64,000 nt of DNA from Chryseobacterium bernardetii (GCF_003815975.1 NZ_CP033932.1:4569501-4633500), one strand, 5' to 3'. Shown: positions 1 through 9,035, numbered from the stretch's first letter. Notes: generated from the letters alone by a model not told the origin. Numbers and translations: made by a program.

Positions 1-810
1 AAATTTCTTTTTCCAACCTGCGGATGGATTAGCACCACGCCCAGTATCAAAGAAATTAATAAGCTGAACTTTAATGTCAAAATCATCCCAATCGTCTTCA
101 GCAATTTCTAAATTAAAAATGCCATTCAAGATTTTATAACAGCCCTGCTGATTTTCCACTTGAAATTTTTTCAAATAATCAATTAATGCGACATCCTTAG
201 GCGAAACCAATTTTAAAATCTTTTTAAAACAGATAATATCATGGTGAAAGGTCTTTTGCTGAATAATGTGCAATATATTTTTCAAAGTTGAAAACTTAAC
301 TTCGTTAGTAGCCTGTTTAAAAATACCACGAACATGTTCTATTTTTAGAATGTCTTCTATGAAATTACTGTTGGGCGAAACGAAATAGTTATCTCTAAGA
401 TAAACAGTAATATGAAAAAAATCTTCTGGTGAATATACAATCATCTTGTCCTTTACAAATTTGCCTATCAAATTATCTCTGAGTAATGCACCTAATCTTA
501 CAACATACAATGACCTCAAAAAAGCATCATTGAATACATTGTTGTAATGCAACAACTTAGGAAGGATGTATTTGTAACATTTCCTTTCGATTTCTGATGA
601 AATGAGTTGGTTGAATTTTGCTTCCAATTCTTTTTCTGTTTTTACCTGCTCCTCCATATCATGAATCGCTTGCTCATGTTTCAATAGCAATAAGTAAAAC
701 CAATTTTGAATTTTAATAAAATCACTTTCAGAAATATTTAGCTCTTTAGCTAAAATTTCAGATTTCGCAAATTCATCGTTTTTAAAAGTCAAATATGGAT
801 TATTTGTCAT
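1..810 (-). CDS. Unknown protein, 3' part outside the window
   Basis: The frame is open from an ATG at 808-810 down to base 1 without a stop, giving at least 270 residues. It begins MTNNPYLTFKNDEF. The start overlaps the stop of the preceding small gene (ATGA), so the two are translationally coupled and in one operon behind the RHS toxin. I see no signal peptide or membrane segment. The residues suggest a mostly helical cytoplasmic protein rich in Leu, Ile, Phe and Lys, with a charged stretch near residue 60. I do not recognise the family. Its place after a toxin/immunity pair could mean a second immunity protein or an unrelated passenger; this is inference from position only. Confidence 0.6.
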   Translation of the reverse strand, partial: MTNNPYLTFKNDEFAKSEILAKELNISESDFIKIQNWFYLLLLKHEQAIHDMEEQVKTEKELEAKFNQLISSEIERKCYKYILPKLLHYNNVFNDAFLRSLYVVRLGALLRDNLIGKFVKDKMIVYSPEDFFHITVYLRDNYFVSPNSNFIEDILKIEHVRGIFKQATNEVKFSTLKNILHIIQQKTFHHDIICFKKILKLVSPKDVALIDYLKKFQVENQQGCYKILNGIFNLEIAEDDWDDFDIKVQLINFFDTGRGANPSAGWKKKF

Positions 811-1178
811 GATTTTTTGAATAAATTCTCACCAAATATTACTTTCTTATTCTCTATTTTATACGGATATAGTTGCTGATATCTGTCTTCTGGTGATAGG
901 ATAAACTCTGTTACTAATACATCTTTTCCTTGATACTTACCATCCATAGCTATAGCATAAACCCGAACATCTTCATCTTTAAGATCTTCATACGCTCCGG
1001 CCAATAAAACATCATACATTTCTTTTGAATCGGTTGATTCTGAGTAAGCGGAAATATAAGTCAGTTTGCCATTTGCTCTAACATAAGTAGCATATGGAGC
1101 AAATTCACCATTTTCAAGTAAAAATTTTTCTGCTTGCTCTTTAATAGCGTCAAGCAATATTTCAATATTAGTCATCAT
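807..1178 (-). CDS. Probable immunity protein for the RHS-type toxin
   Basis: A small acidic cytoplasmic protein of about 123 residues starting MMTNIEILLDAIKEQ. The open frame extends further upstream, but that would overlap the toxin gene, so the ATG at 1176-1178 is preferred, 20 bases after the toxin stop. There is no signal peptide. It lies directly downstream of a secreted polymorphic-toxin-like gene on the same strand, the usual position of a cognate immunity gene, and it overlaps the next gene by ATGA. It has the size and acidity typical of immunity proteins. I cannot name the family; the function is inferred from context. Confidence 0.6.
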   Translation of the reverse strand: MMTNIEILLDAIKEQAEKFLLENGEFAPYATYVRANGKLTYISAYSESTDSKEMYDVLLAGAYEDLKDEDVRVYAIAMDGKYQGKDVLVTEFILSPEDRYQQLYPYKIENKKVIFGENLFKKS

Positions 1179-1198
1179 TAAATATAATAAATTTAACA

Positions 1199-2284
1199 CT
1201 ATGCACAACCAGGAACACCGTTACAAGGATCTTTAGGTTTTGGTACAGGCATAAGCTTTGGCGCTGGAGCAGGAGTAACTTTCATATTATCTATTTTTGG
1301 TTTTGGAGGTGCAACATATCTTTGTATTTTAATACCAGAATTTTCTAAAGGTTTAGTAATTTCTGCTGACTTATTTAAATGTAATATTGCCTCCTGACCG
1401 TTGCCTTTAGAAATTTGTTGTTGACCCCTGAGTTGTTTAGTGAAAGACTGTTTTACTACATGCTTAATTTCAATTGTTCCACCTTCATCTGTCATTGCAT
1501 CTGGAATGGTACGCCCTATTTTCCCTGTTTTTGGATCTGTAAATTCATAAGTTTGCGTATTTTTATCCTTCCCCATTTCAGCAAGCTCCTTTTTCTCAAC
1601 ATATCGACCAAAATTAAAACGTTCCTGTCGAGCTGAATTTTCTGCTGCTTTAGTTCCTACTTCTCCTGTTTTTGTAAGCGTTTCAATAACAGTTGGTTTA
1701 ATTGAGGACTCCTCAAATAAAGGCATTAGCCGAAGCCACCAGCAACATCCATTCACCTCTTCTGGAGCTCTACCATCAGGATCAATAAACTTTAGTGGAT
1801 TATTAAAAGACATGTTGTAGGGACTCCAACTACTAAATTCCTCACTTAGGGGATCGGGACTGATCCAGCGACCATGTGTGTCTCCGATCGGTTGAGCATC
1901 TGGATCATCAAGATTCACTTCTAAAAAATCGACAACTTCGCCCTTTTTTACATTAAATCGCACCGATCCAATAGTAACCACGCTATCCTGATCGTGAAAT
2001 TCCAAGTATTTTCCCTTGCTTAACGTCGCAACCTTGGGATAATAGCCATATTTCTTAAAGGGATTTCCGGCTTCAATGTTCTTTCTTCTTCTTTCAGCTT
2101 CCTGAGGGCTCAGACTATCTCTCGTTTTTAGTACCTCAGTCATATAGGGGCGAGATCGCTCTTCCTTGGTCAGTTTAACGGGATTTCCCCATTCCTTTTG
2201 TTTTGTGTTCTTTTTCTTTTGATTTACCTGCGCTTGCGAAGAGCAGACAAGGAATAGGAAAACAAAAAATAAAATCTTTCTCAT
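1199..2284 (-). CDS. Secreted stand-alone RHS-core toxin with restriction-endonuclease-like tail
   Basis: 361 residues. A Sec signal peptide covers residues 1-19 (MRKILFFVFLFLVCSSQAQ). Residues 85-175 match the end of an RHS core: the motif GRWISPDPLSEEF at 138-150, then NNPLKFIDPDGRAP at 161-174, which normally marks the end of a long YD-repeat shell just before a toxin domain. Here the shell is missing, so this is a short solo form. The variable C-terminus (about 215-325) contains IPDAM followed by TIEIKH, a D-(x)n-ExK arrangement (D262, E272, K274) with a Gln-rich QLRGQQQ helix, as in PD-(D/E)XK nuclease toxins. A Pro-rich tail ends in a two-Cys motif. The predicted role is a DNA-cutting toxin, neutralised by the gene downstream. 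Confidence 0.7.
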   Translation of the reverse strand: MRKILFFVFLFLVCSSQAQVNQKKKNTKQKEWGNPVKLTKEERSRPYMTEVLKTRDSLSPQEAERRRKNIEAGNPFKKYGYYPKVATLSKGKYLEFHDQDSVVTIGSVRFNVKKGEVVDFLEVNLDDPDAQPIGDTHGRWISPDPLSEEFSSWSPYNMSFNNPLKFIDPDGRAPEEVNGCCWWLRLMPLFEESSIKPTVIETLTKTGEVGTKAAENSARQERFNFGRYVEKKELAEMGKDKNTQTYEFTDPKTGKIGRTIPDAMTDEGGTIEIKHVVKQSFTKQLRGQQQISKGNGQEAILHLNKSAEITKPLENSGIKIQRYVAPPKPKIDNMKVTPAPAPKLMPVPKPKDPCNGVPGCA

Positions 2285-2308
2285 AATTTATTTGTCTTTT
2301 GATTTTTT

Positions 2309-3709
2309 TTATAAAAATTCCTTTGGAATCTTGTAGATCTTTGGGGATTCTTTTTTCGGTGTGATTGGTTTTGGCTTTTTATTGGATTCTTTTTGCTTTT
2401 GTGCATTTAGGATCTTAATCCTTTCAGCGATTTCATTACTTTTTTGCTGGTTTTCTGTACTCTTTAATGATCCAAGCCATTTTTCGTACTGATCAAGCGG
2501 CATCTGGGTAAAGCCTGATTGATCAATATAATCAAAGCCTATATTTATTTGGCGAAATTGATTTTCCAGTGGTGGATAATTACGGATATTTTGAAGCTGC
2601 TCTTTAATTTGAGGATCAATCCCAAACCTACTACAAGCCTGCATAAAGCGTACTTGATCCGTGTTACTCTTCCATAAGATTGCATTTATATTATTTGGAT
2701 TGAGTATTAATGCTTTATCGAGAACTTTGGAGACAAATTCATCATAACCATATTTGTGGATATATCCGCTGGCAAGATCCACATAAGTCTGTGATAAGAT
2801 CTCACGCTTAGTTAGATTCTGCATATATAGTTTGTTCTTTAGTGCTTCTGCTTTAATATATCCCGAATTAAGAACAAATGAATTTGCAGAAAACATCCCA
2901 TTGGTAAGCTCAACACTTAACATTTCGCCATCAGCATCTTTAAACCGGATATAAGAGTGATTGGGTGACATAACCAAGTAAGCTTCCGCACCAATTTGTT
3001 CAGCTAAAATAAGGTATAACAAGGGCATCGAATGACATTGTCCTGTATTGGTTTTCATCAACTTGGAAACAAACATTTTGGAGTAATCCTTTGCGCCCAT
3101 ATAATCATCAAAATCATACTTCATTGCTTTGTGCACTACTTTTCCGTTAAGTTTACTGTCCTCCGCGAAGTATTTGAAAATGGATAAGTTTTTAGAAACA
3201 TTGTCGGAATCTTCAATTCCACTATTTTTTATTTCTTTACGAATGATATTTGTGGCTTTTTGGATTTGACCCTGATAAGTTGACTGAAAATTTTTATCAT
3301 TGTTATTGTATGCATTTTCCACTATAAAAACTGCATCAGCAATTGAATAACTTTCAGAATCAAGTTTTGAAAGATGTTCAAATGCATTGTAATATGCGCT
3401 AGTTCCTTTCTTGTCTGACAATGGAGATAGCTTAAAATTTCTTGAAAATGCTTCCGCACGAATCTCTGCGATCTGACGTTCAACTTCTTTATTTAGATGC
3501 GCTTGATCGGACTGGTAATTAACTTTCTTCTGTGGATTTACAAAATTTGGGTAATTATTCGTTCTAGAAGACAAATTGGATGTCTCATTCCGAATCACCG
3601 GAACACTATTTAAATTAGCTTGCTGAGGAGTCTCAGGAAGTTTTGGTAATCGTTGTCCATAACAATAACATCCAACTATAAAGTAGTAAAGTAAAATAAT
3701 TTGTTTCAT
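2309..3709 (-). CDS. Secreted transglutaminase-like protein with TPR-like tail
   Basis: 466 residues with an N-terminal signal peptide (residues 1-18). After a low-complexity Pro/Asn linker (20-70) and a helical part, residues 215-270 show a transglutaminase-like core: TGQCHSMPLLY gives the Cys at 225 and SPNHSYIRF the His at 251, with acidic residues near 267 as a possible third catalytic residue. The following 290-380 region (DLASGYIHKYGYDEF, ALILNPNNINAIL) looks like tetratricopeptide repeats. It ends 25 bases upstream of the toxin gene on the same strand, so it may belong to the same operon. It may be a periplasmic or surface protease or cross-linker acting with the toxin; that role is inferred. 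Confidence 0.6.
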   Translation of the reverse strand: MKQIILLYYFIVGCYCYGQRLPKLPETPQQANLNSVPVIRNETSNLSSRTNNYPNFVNPQKKVNYQSDQAHLNKEVERQIAEIRAEAFSRNFKLSPLSDKKGTSAYYNAFEHLSKLDSESYSIADAVFIVENAYNNNDKNFQSTYQGQIQKATNIIRKEIKNSGIEDSDNVSKNLSIFKYFAEDSKLNGKVVHKAMKYDFDDYMGAKDYSKMFVSKLMKTNTGQCHSMPLLYLILAEQIGAEAYLVMSPNHSYIRFKDADGEMLSVELTNGMFSANSFVLNSGYIKAEALKNKLYMQNLTKREILSQTYVDLASGYIHKYGYDEFVSKVLDKALILNPNNINAILWKSNTDQVRFMQACSRFGIDPQIKEQLQNIRNYPPLENQFRQINIGFDYIDQSGFTQMPLDQYEKWLGSLKSTENQQKSNEIAERIKILNAQKQKESNKKPKPITPKKESPKIYKIPKEFL

Positions 3710-3957
3710 CGGTTTTATGTGTCCTTATAGGTTGATTTTGGCTTCGCAATATATTTATTTTATAAAAACTAAAACATAGGTATTTTCACGGAAAATTGAA
3801 TTATTTACTTTGTTTAGTTATTCATTTCTAATTCTTTAAAAACAAAATTAAACTGCGATAACGTCAAAACCTGTCGTAATATAATCGATGTTATTACGAA
3901 TTTGCACTTATGTATTTTTAGGGGTAAAATACAAAAGGCATGGAACTATGACGCTAT

Positions 3958-4110
3958 GTTAGAGAGGTACTGCGAGAACCCGACAACCATATAGACGACC
4001 TAGCCCATGCCCATATAATGGTACACGGGCGTAAGTCTGTCAAATAATGGTTGTAAAGAAGATTCGCAGTTTTCTCTAACCAGTTGACAGCTTACGCTTT
4101 ATTTTATTTT
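3958..4110 (+). ncRNA. Candidate structured RNA with interleaved helices
   Basis: Several long complementary segments lie close together. GTTAGAGA (3958-3965) pairs with TCTCTAAC (4073-4080), extended inward by ACTGCGA (3969-3975) with TCGCAGT (4064-4070). ACAACCAT (3983-3990) pairs with ATGGTTGT (4047-4054). CCAT/ATGG forms a small hairpin around 4010-4021. Separately, GCGTAAGTCTGTCAA (4029-4043) pairs with TTGACAGCTTACGC (4084-4097) with one bulged base, and this crosses the first two helices, so it is a pseudoknot or a switch between two folds. A U-rich tract (TTTATTTTATTTT) follows on the plus strand. Orientation and transcription are not shown by the sequence; it could also be a recombination site or element remnant. 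Confidence 0.35.
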
Positions 4111-4296
4111 CGATAAATTTTAGGATGTAAATATATAAATATTTTTTAAACGAAATTTAATTTCACCATCAAAGGATGTAATTACACATATCTAGACAAT
4201 TATTGAGCAATTCCAATTTTACATAAAATTATTCAAATAATTGTAAGATTCAATGCAAATCTATCACAAAAATTAACTTATTCAATAAAATATAAT

Positions 4297-4304
4297 TAAA
4301 TTTG
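4297..4304 (+). promoter_or_regulatory. Possible -7 promoter box of the ECF sigma gene
   Basis: TAAATTTG fits the Bacteroidetes -7 consensus TAnnTTTG and lies 28 bases before the sigma-factor ATG at 4333. No clear TTG appears at the expected -33 position, so support is moderate. Confidence 0.35.
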
Positions 4305-4332
4305 TAACGCGAGACCTCCGAAACCTTTTATA

Positions 4333-4857
4333 ATGACTTTCTTCTCTAACCATATAATTGATGTAGAGGATATGTATAAATCCATATATAATACATATCG
4401 AGAACGTGTGTTTCATTACATCAAAGGAAAAGTTAAGAATAGAAATGATATTCGTGATATCGCACAAAATGTGTTTTTCCACCTATGGGAATATAAGGAG
4501 TCGCTGGGTGGTGTGAATACTGAAAATATAATTTTTAAGACCTGTAATCAGGAAATTTCAAAATTTTTCAAAACACAGCGAAAACATGTATTTGAAAATG
4601 ATCATGCTATTCCTGAAACACCCGACGATGCTGTCGATCAGCTGGATTCCAAACTCAAAAAAGAACAACAACTGCAAGCGGTGCAGGATAGCATTGAATT
4701 GCTTCCGGCTTCAAGTAAGAAAATGTTTACAATGAACAAACTTGATGGTGTCACTCAGCAAAAAATTGCCGCTCAGCTTAATTTGCCAAAAAAAACTGTG
4801 CAAAAACAAATTTCTAAAGCACTGATTTTTCTTAAAGATTTTCATAAAAACTCTTAA
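4333..4857 (+). CDS. ECF-type RNA polymerase sigma factor
   Basis: 174 residues. Region 2 spans roughly residues 12-80 (MYKSIYNTYRERVFHYIKGK, then NRNDIRDIAQNVFFHLWEYK), binding core polymerase and the -10 element. Region 4 lies at about 115-170 with the helix-turn-helix GVTQQKIAAQLNLPKKTVQKQISKAL. The linker is short and Lys-rich. It is followed after 95 bases by a FecR gene, the usual arrangement in Bacteroidetes, where FecR holds the sigma factor until a SusC-type transducer signals. It is therefore expected to switch on the downstream susC/susD/peptidase genes. The initiator ATG at 4333 gives a normal family length. Confidence 0.9.
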   Translation: MTFFSNHIIDVEDMYKSIYNTYRERVFHYIKGKVKNRNDIRDIAQNVFFHLWEYKESLGGVNTENIIFKTCNQEISKFFKTQRKHVFENDHAIPETPDDAVDQLDSKLKKEQQLQAVQDSIELLPASSKKMFTMNKLDGVTQQKIAAQLNLPKKTVQKQISKALIFLKDFHKNS

Positions 4858-4952
4858 AATGAGTTAAAGTCAGCTAAAAAGAGTTAAATTAATACTCCCA
4901 GAGGGGATCTTTTTTCATTTCGTTCCTAAATGTAATAAAAGACCCTTTTCCT

Positions 4953-5783
4953 ATGAACAATAATGAACCTTACGTAGAACCACTCACCCCCCAGGAGGCA
5001 GAAGAGGATTGGCTCGCTATTATCGCTCGGATAAGAGCGCACGAAGCCAAAAAGAAAAAAAGAAAAATCACCCGCTTTGTATCTGCAATTGCAGCATCAA
5101 TCCTGCTGTTAATCGGTACTATTATAACTTACAGAATGTATGTGTTACCTGACATATACTTCGCTAAGGATAATGATTTGGCAATAACCTTAACGGATAA
5201 TTCTCATATTACCCTTTCCAAAGGTGCAAAATTAACAGTATACAAAACCTTTCCTTCTGATACAAGGGATGTTTTTCTTGAGGGTAATGCAGTCTTTAAG
5301 GTCAGCAAATCAAAAGAGCATCCATTTATTGTACATGCTGGTTCCTATGAAGCTAAAGTTTTAGGAACTGTATTTAAAGTGGTGCAAACAGGGGCTACTT
5401 TTAAAGTAGATCTGTATGAGGGCAAAGTTCAGGTGAGCAACTCTTCAAAACCCAAAGAATCTTATATTATACAGCCCAAAGAAACATTTTCAAATATGGG
5501 CTCCAATCAAGTTGCTACTGTAGCACCAACAGCCCATGATGATTTCAAAAAGAAAAAGATAAGCGCTACGCTAGCTTTTACCGACTTCTATTTACAGGAT
5601 GCCTTAAAGATCATAGAAAGGACTTATGGGATTAAAATCATATTTCCCGCAGACCGGGCCTCTTCAAAAATATCTATTTTGAGTAAGGATGCCACGGTAG
5701 ATGAGCTAATGGAAAATATTTCAATACAATTAAACCTAAATATAAAAAAAGCCAATGTTAATACTTTTGAACTGGAGGAGTAA
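4953..5783 (+). CDS. FecR-family anti-sigma factor
   Basis: 276 residues. The N-terminus (1-40) is cytoplasmic and contains LTPQEAEEDWLAIIARI, likely to bind the sigma factor. One membrane segment covers about 43-64 (FVSAIAASILLLIGTIITY). A periplasmic FecR domain follows (about 75-190, with the characteristic VFLEGNAVFKVSKSKEHPF and VLGTVFKV). The C-terminal DUF4974-type domain (about 205-275, FYLQDALKIIERTYGIKI) resembles an STN fold that contacts the transducer. It sits between the sigma gene and susC, as in regulated starch-utilisation-like loci. Family assignment is firm; the inducing ligand is unknown. Confidence 0.9.
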   Translation: MNNNEPYVEPLTPQEAEEDWLAIIARIRAHEAKKKKRKITRFVSAIAASILLLIGTIITYRMYVLPDIYFAKDNDLAITLTDNSHITLSKGAKLTVYKTFPSDTRDVFLEGNAVFKVSKSKEHPFIVHAGSYEAKVLGTVFKVVQTGATFKVDLYEGKVQVSNSSKPKESYIIQPKETFSNMGSNQVATVAPTAHDDFKKKKISATLAFTDFYLQDALKIIERTYGIKIIFPADRASSKISILSKDATVDELMENISIQLNLNIKKANVNTFELEE

Positions 5784-5854
5784 ACTCCGGTCTTTGATTA
5801 CTGCGGACATGATCCCAGACATTTGCCCTAAGTTAGGTTGGACTTAATAGAGAA

Positions 5855-5878
5855 GACCGACGGGCGCAACCGTCGGTC
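5855..5878. promoter_or_regulatory. GC-rich hairpin between fecR and susC
   Basis: GACCGACGG (5855-5863) and CCGTCGGTC (5870-5878) form a perfect 9-bp stem with a six-base loop. There is no T-run after it, so it is not a typical terminator. It may attenuate or separate expression of the sigma/FecR pair from susC, or protect the mRNA 5' end. Confidence 0.5.
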
Positions 5879-5935
5879 CTGTATCCAACTAATAAAACTG
5901 AACGGAATTATTAATTTTTAAATACATGCAAAAAT

Positions 5936-8900
5936 ATGAAAATTTTATGCAGTGCCGCTGTATTTCTATTATTCGGCTGGCACGGGCTACATGCCCAACA
6001 GAATCTCTCCCAAATGAGGGTAAGTTTTGAAATCGGTAAAACTCCTGCAACAAAAGCAGTTGAAAAATTTCTAACCAAAAATAACATACCGTATAACTAC
6101 TCTAATGATGACCTAAAAAATTATACGGTTCAACCGCTAAAGTGTAAGAACGAACCTGTAATTGATTGTTTAAACAAGCTATTAAGAGATATACCAGTTG
6201 AAGCTTTAATAAATAATAATAGTGTAATTATTCGACCAAAAAAGAACAAGATAACATCTGATAATATTGAATTGTCTGAACCCTCTATCGCAAAAGCAGA
6301 TACCTTACGCGAAGCATCTAAAACTCAAACCATTGAAGAAGTTATCCTAAATGCTGGTTACTATAAAGTGAGAGACAAGGAACGCACTGGTAGTATTTCT
6401 AAGGTAACAGCAAAAGAAATAGAAAACCAGCCTGTTACCAATGTGTTATCAACTGTTCAGGGGCGTATGACAGGGGTCAACATTATTCAGAATAGTGGTG
6501 TACCTGGCGCCGGATTTGAGATTCAGATCAGAGGACAAAACAGCTTAAGAACAGGAACTTTTACAGAACAAAACGGTAACGTCCCTCTCTATGTTGTGGA
6601 TGGCGTTCCCTTTAGTGAAATAAGTCCCCAGAAATCTCAGATCTCATCGACAATCATACCCGGAGGGAATATCAACCCATTAAATACAATCAATCCTAAT
6701 GATATCGAAAGCATCGAAGTACTAAAGGACGCCGATGCCACAGCAATCTATGGTTCAAGAGGAGCGAATGGTGTTATACTGATCACTACAAAAAAAGGTA
6801 AATCCGGCAAAGTAAGCCTGAATTTTTCTACCAATTATGGAATAAGCGAAGCTATATCCAATCTTACCCTGCTCAATAAAGATGAATATCTAAACATGCG
6901 CCGTACAGCCTATAAAAATGATGGTATTTCTGCCTACCCATCAAATGCCTATGATGTAAATGGTGTGTGGGATCAGCAGAATGGAATTAATTGGCAAAAA
7001 ATTTTGATAGGTAAAAAGGCTACGACCAATAATACCCAGCTATCAGCAAATGGAGGCAGCAAAACCACAAGCTTTCTGGTGAGTTTAGGTCATAACGAAC
7101 AGACAACGGTATATGGACAGGATTTTAAATACACTTCTAATAATTTTAGCTCAAATCTATCACATCGCTCAGAAGATAACCGATTTCAGATCAATGTTTC
7201 AAATTTGTTCACACAACAAAAAAATAATGTTATTTATAGTGATCTGACAACAAGAGCGTTTACACTATCTCCTATATCACCTCAGCTCTACACCCCTGAT
7301 GGTAGTCTGAACTGGGCTAACAATACATTTACAAATCCGCTAGCAGCCTATAATGCATCCTACAACAATGACACAAAGCTGTTCCAAACAAATTTAAACT
7401 CAGAATACAAGCTTTTTAAAGACTTTAAAGTTAAGGTTAACGCAGGACTAAATTATACGACGGTCGATGAGTTGGCCCTACAGCCAAATACCATCTATAA
7501 TCCTAACATTGGAAGTGGCCTTTCGAGTGCAAATTCACAGGCACGCCAGAAAAAACAGAACATTTTCTCCTTTATTATAGAACCACAGGTGAACTGGGCA
7601 AAAAACTGGGGCAAACATAATCTACAGATTCTTTTCGGAGGAACTTTTCAGAGTATGGTCAGAGATACCGAAGAAGAGCTGGGTTTTGGTTTTGAAAGCA
7701 ATCAGTTCATAAGTAATATAGCCGCCGCAAAAACTATAATGATGTTGGAAAACTCCAACATTGAGTATAAGTACGCCGCAATCTATGGTAGGCTTAACTA
7801 CCAATTTAAAAATAAATATATACTGAATTTAACAAGCAGACGCGACGGTAGCAGTCGTTTTGGCCCCAATAATAGATTTGCAAATTTTGGTGCCATAGGA
7901 GCAGCCTGGAATTTTTCGAAAGAAAACCTTTTAAAAAATCTGGAATGGTTGAGCACAGGTAAGCTACGTGCTAGTTACGGATCTGCTGGAAGTGACAATA
8001 TCGGTGATTTTCAGTTTCTTAACAATTATATTGTTTCATCAACATTGATCTACAACAATATTACTGGCCTATCTCCTTCCCGTCTTTACAATCCGGATTA
8101 CAGCTGGGAAATAACGAAAAAAATGGAGGCCGCAGTTGAACTGGGCTTTTTTAAAAATAGATTAAAACTCAGTACAGCCTTGTATCGCAACCGCTCTTCA
8201 AGTCAGTTGGTTGGATATCAGCTTTCCGCAGTGACAGGCTTTTCCAGTGTTATGGCAAATCTGAACGCGACTATAGAAAATAAAGGACTGGAAATAGAAA
8301 TTACAGGTCGCCCGATCGCAAAGAAAGACCTGCAATGGGAATCAAGTTTTAACATAAGCTTCCCCAGTAACGAGCTGCTATCATTTCCCGGACTGGCAGG
8401 CTCATCCTATGCAAATCAATATGTTATTGGCCAGCCCACAAATATTGTAAAATTATATCAGTTCGAGGGAATCGACCCATCAACCGGTCAATATAGATTC
8501 AAGGATTTTAATGGTGATGGTAAAATTACGAGCCCGGAGGACCGACAGGTTGTAGCCGATATTGGCATCAAATATTTCGGTGGATGGAGCAACAATTTCC
8601 GATACAAAAACTGGGATTTATCCATTCTCTTTCAATTTGTTAAAAAGAAAGGTTGGAATTACAACTCCATCATGTCACTTCCGGGAACAATGAGCAATCA
8701 GCCTACACAAGTACTTGACGTTTGGTCACCACAGAACCCTACAGGTTACTACATGCCATACAGTACCTTAAACACGAATATACATAACCTATTCCGTACT
8801 AGTACTGCCGCAGTTTCTGATGCTTCCTTCATACGTTTAAAAAACATTCAGCTTGCGTACACGCTACCACTAACAGAGGGTACATTTAAAAATGTAAAAA

Positions 8901-9025
8901 TTTATTTTCAGGGCCAGAACCTCTTGACCTGGACAAAATTTTTTGGCGTAGACCCTGAAGCATTGACATCTGGTTTTTTACCACCACTCCGAACATACTC
9001 TTTCGGAATTCAATTTAACCTTTAA
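5936..9025 (+). CDS. SusC/RagA-family TonB-dependent outer-membrane transducer
   Basis: 1029 residues. A signal peptide covers 1-20 and an STN (secretin/TonB short N-terminal) domain about 28-108, the part that signals to FecR. A TonB-box-like stretch QTIEEVILNAGY precedes the plug (about 125-265), which has the SusC hallmark VYVVDGVPF-type segment (PLYVVDGVPFSEI) and IESIEVLKDADATAIYGSRG. The rest is a beta barrel ending in the typical aromatic FGIQFNL. The usual carboxypeptidase-like regulatory domain of many SusC proteins is not obvious. It forms a lidded import complex with the SusD protein starting 11 bases downstream. Substrate unknown; the adjoining peptidase suggests peptides rather than sugars. 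Confidence 0.92.
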   Translation: MKILCSAAVFLLFGWHGLHAQQNLSQMRVSFEIGKTPATKAVEKFLTKNNIPYNYSNDDLKNYTVQPLKCKNEPVIDCLNKLLRDIPVEALINNNSVIIRPKKNKITSDNIELSEPSIAKADTLREASKTQTIEEVILNAGYYKVRDKERTGSISKVTAKEIENQPVTNVLSTVQGRMTGVNIIQNSGVPGAGFEIQIRGQNSLRTGTFTEQNGNVPLYVVDGVPFSEISPQKSQISSTIIPGGNINPLNTINPNDIESIEVLKDADATAIYGSRGANGVILITTKKGKSGKVSLNFSTNYGISEAISNLTLLNKDEYLNMRRTAYKNDGISAYPSNAYDVNGVWDQQNGINWQKILIGKKATTNNTQLSANGGSKTTSFLVSLGHNEQTTVYGQDFKYTSNNFSSNLSHRSEDNRFQINVSNLFTQQKNNVIYSDLTTRAFTLSPISPQLYTPDGSLNWANNTFTNPLAAYNASYNNDTKLFQTNLNSEYKLFKDFKVKVNAGLNYTTVDELALQPNTIYNPNIGSGLSSANSQARQKKQNIFSFIIEPQVNWAKNWGKHNLQILFGGTFQSMVRDTEEELGFGFESNQFISNIAAAKTIMMLENSNIEYKYAAIYGRLNYQFKNKYILNLTSRRDGSSRFGPNNRFANFGAIGAAWNFSKENLLKNLEWLSTGKLRASYGSAGSDNIGDFQFLNNYIVSSTLIYNNITGLSPSRLYNPDYSWEITKKMEAAVELGFFKNRLKLSTALYRNRSSSQLVGYQLSAVTGFSSVMANLNATIENKGLEIEITGRPIAKKDLQWESSFNISFPSNELLSFPGLAGSSYANQYVIGQPTNIVKLYQFEGIDPSTGQYRFKDFNGDGKITSPEDRQVVADIGIKYFGGWSNNFRYKNWDLSILFQFVKKKGWNYNSIMSLPGTMSNQPTQVLDVWSPQNPTGYYMPYSTLNTNIHNLFRTSTAAVSDASFIRLKNIQLAYTLPLTEGTFKNVKIYFQGQNLLTWTKFFGVDPEALTSGFLPPLRTYSFGIQFNL

Positions 9026-9035
9026 AAAAAAGAAA

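Larger units (their letters stand above)
3710..4332. other. Intergenic region with strong secondary structure
   Basis: This 620-base gap lies between the start of the transglutaminase-like gene (leftward) and the ECF sigma gene (rightward). It holds an inverted repeat TCGTAATA/TATTACGA at 3874-3899, the complex paired region at 3958-4097 (listed separately) and a possible sigma-gene promoter near 4297. I see no convincing open reading frame. Confidence 0.7.

Noticed and set aside
3958..4080. Integron attC-like site
   Set aside because: The GTTAGAG and CTCTAAC ends are in the opposite order to an attC, and no integrase or cassette is present.
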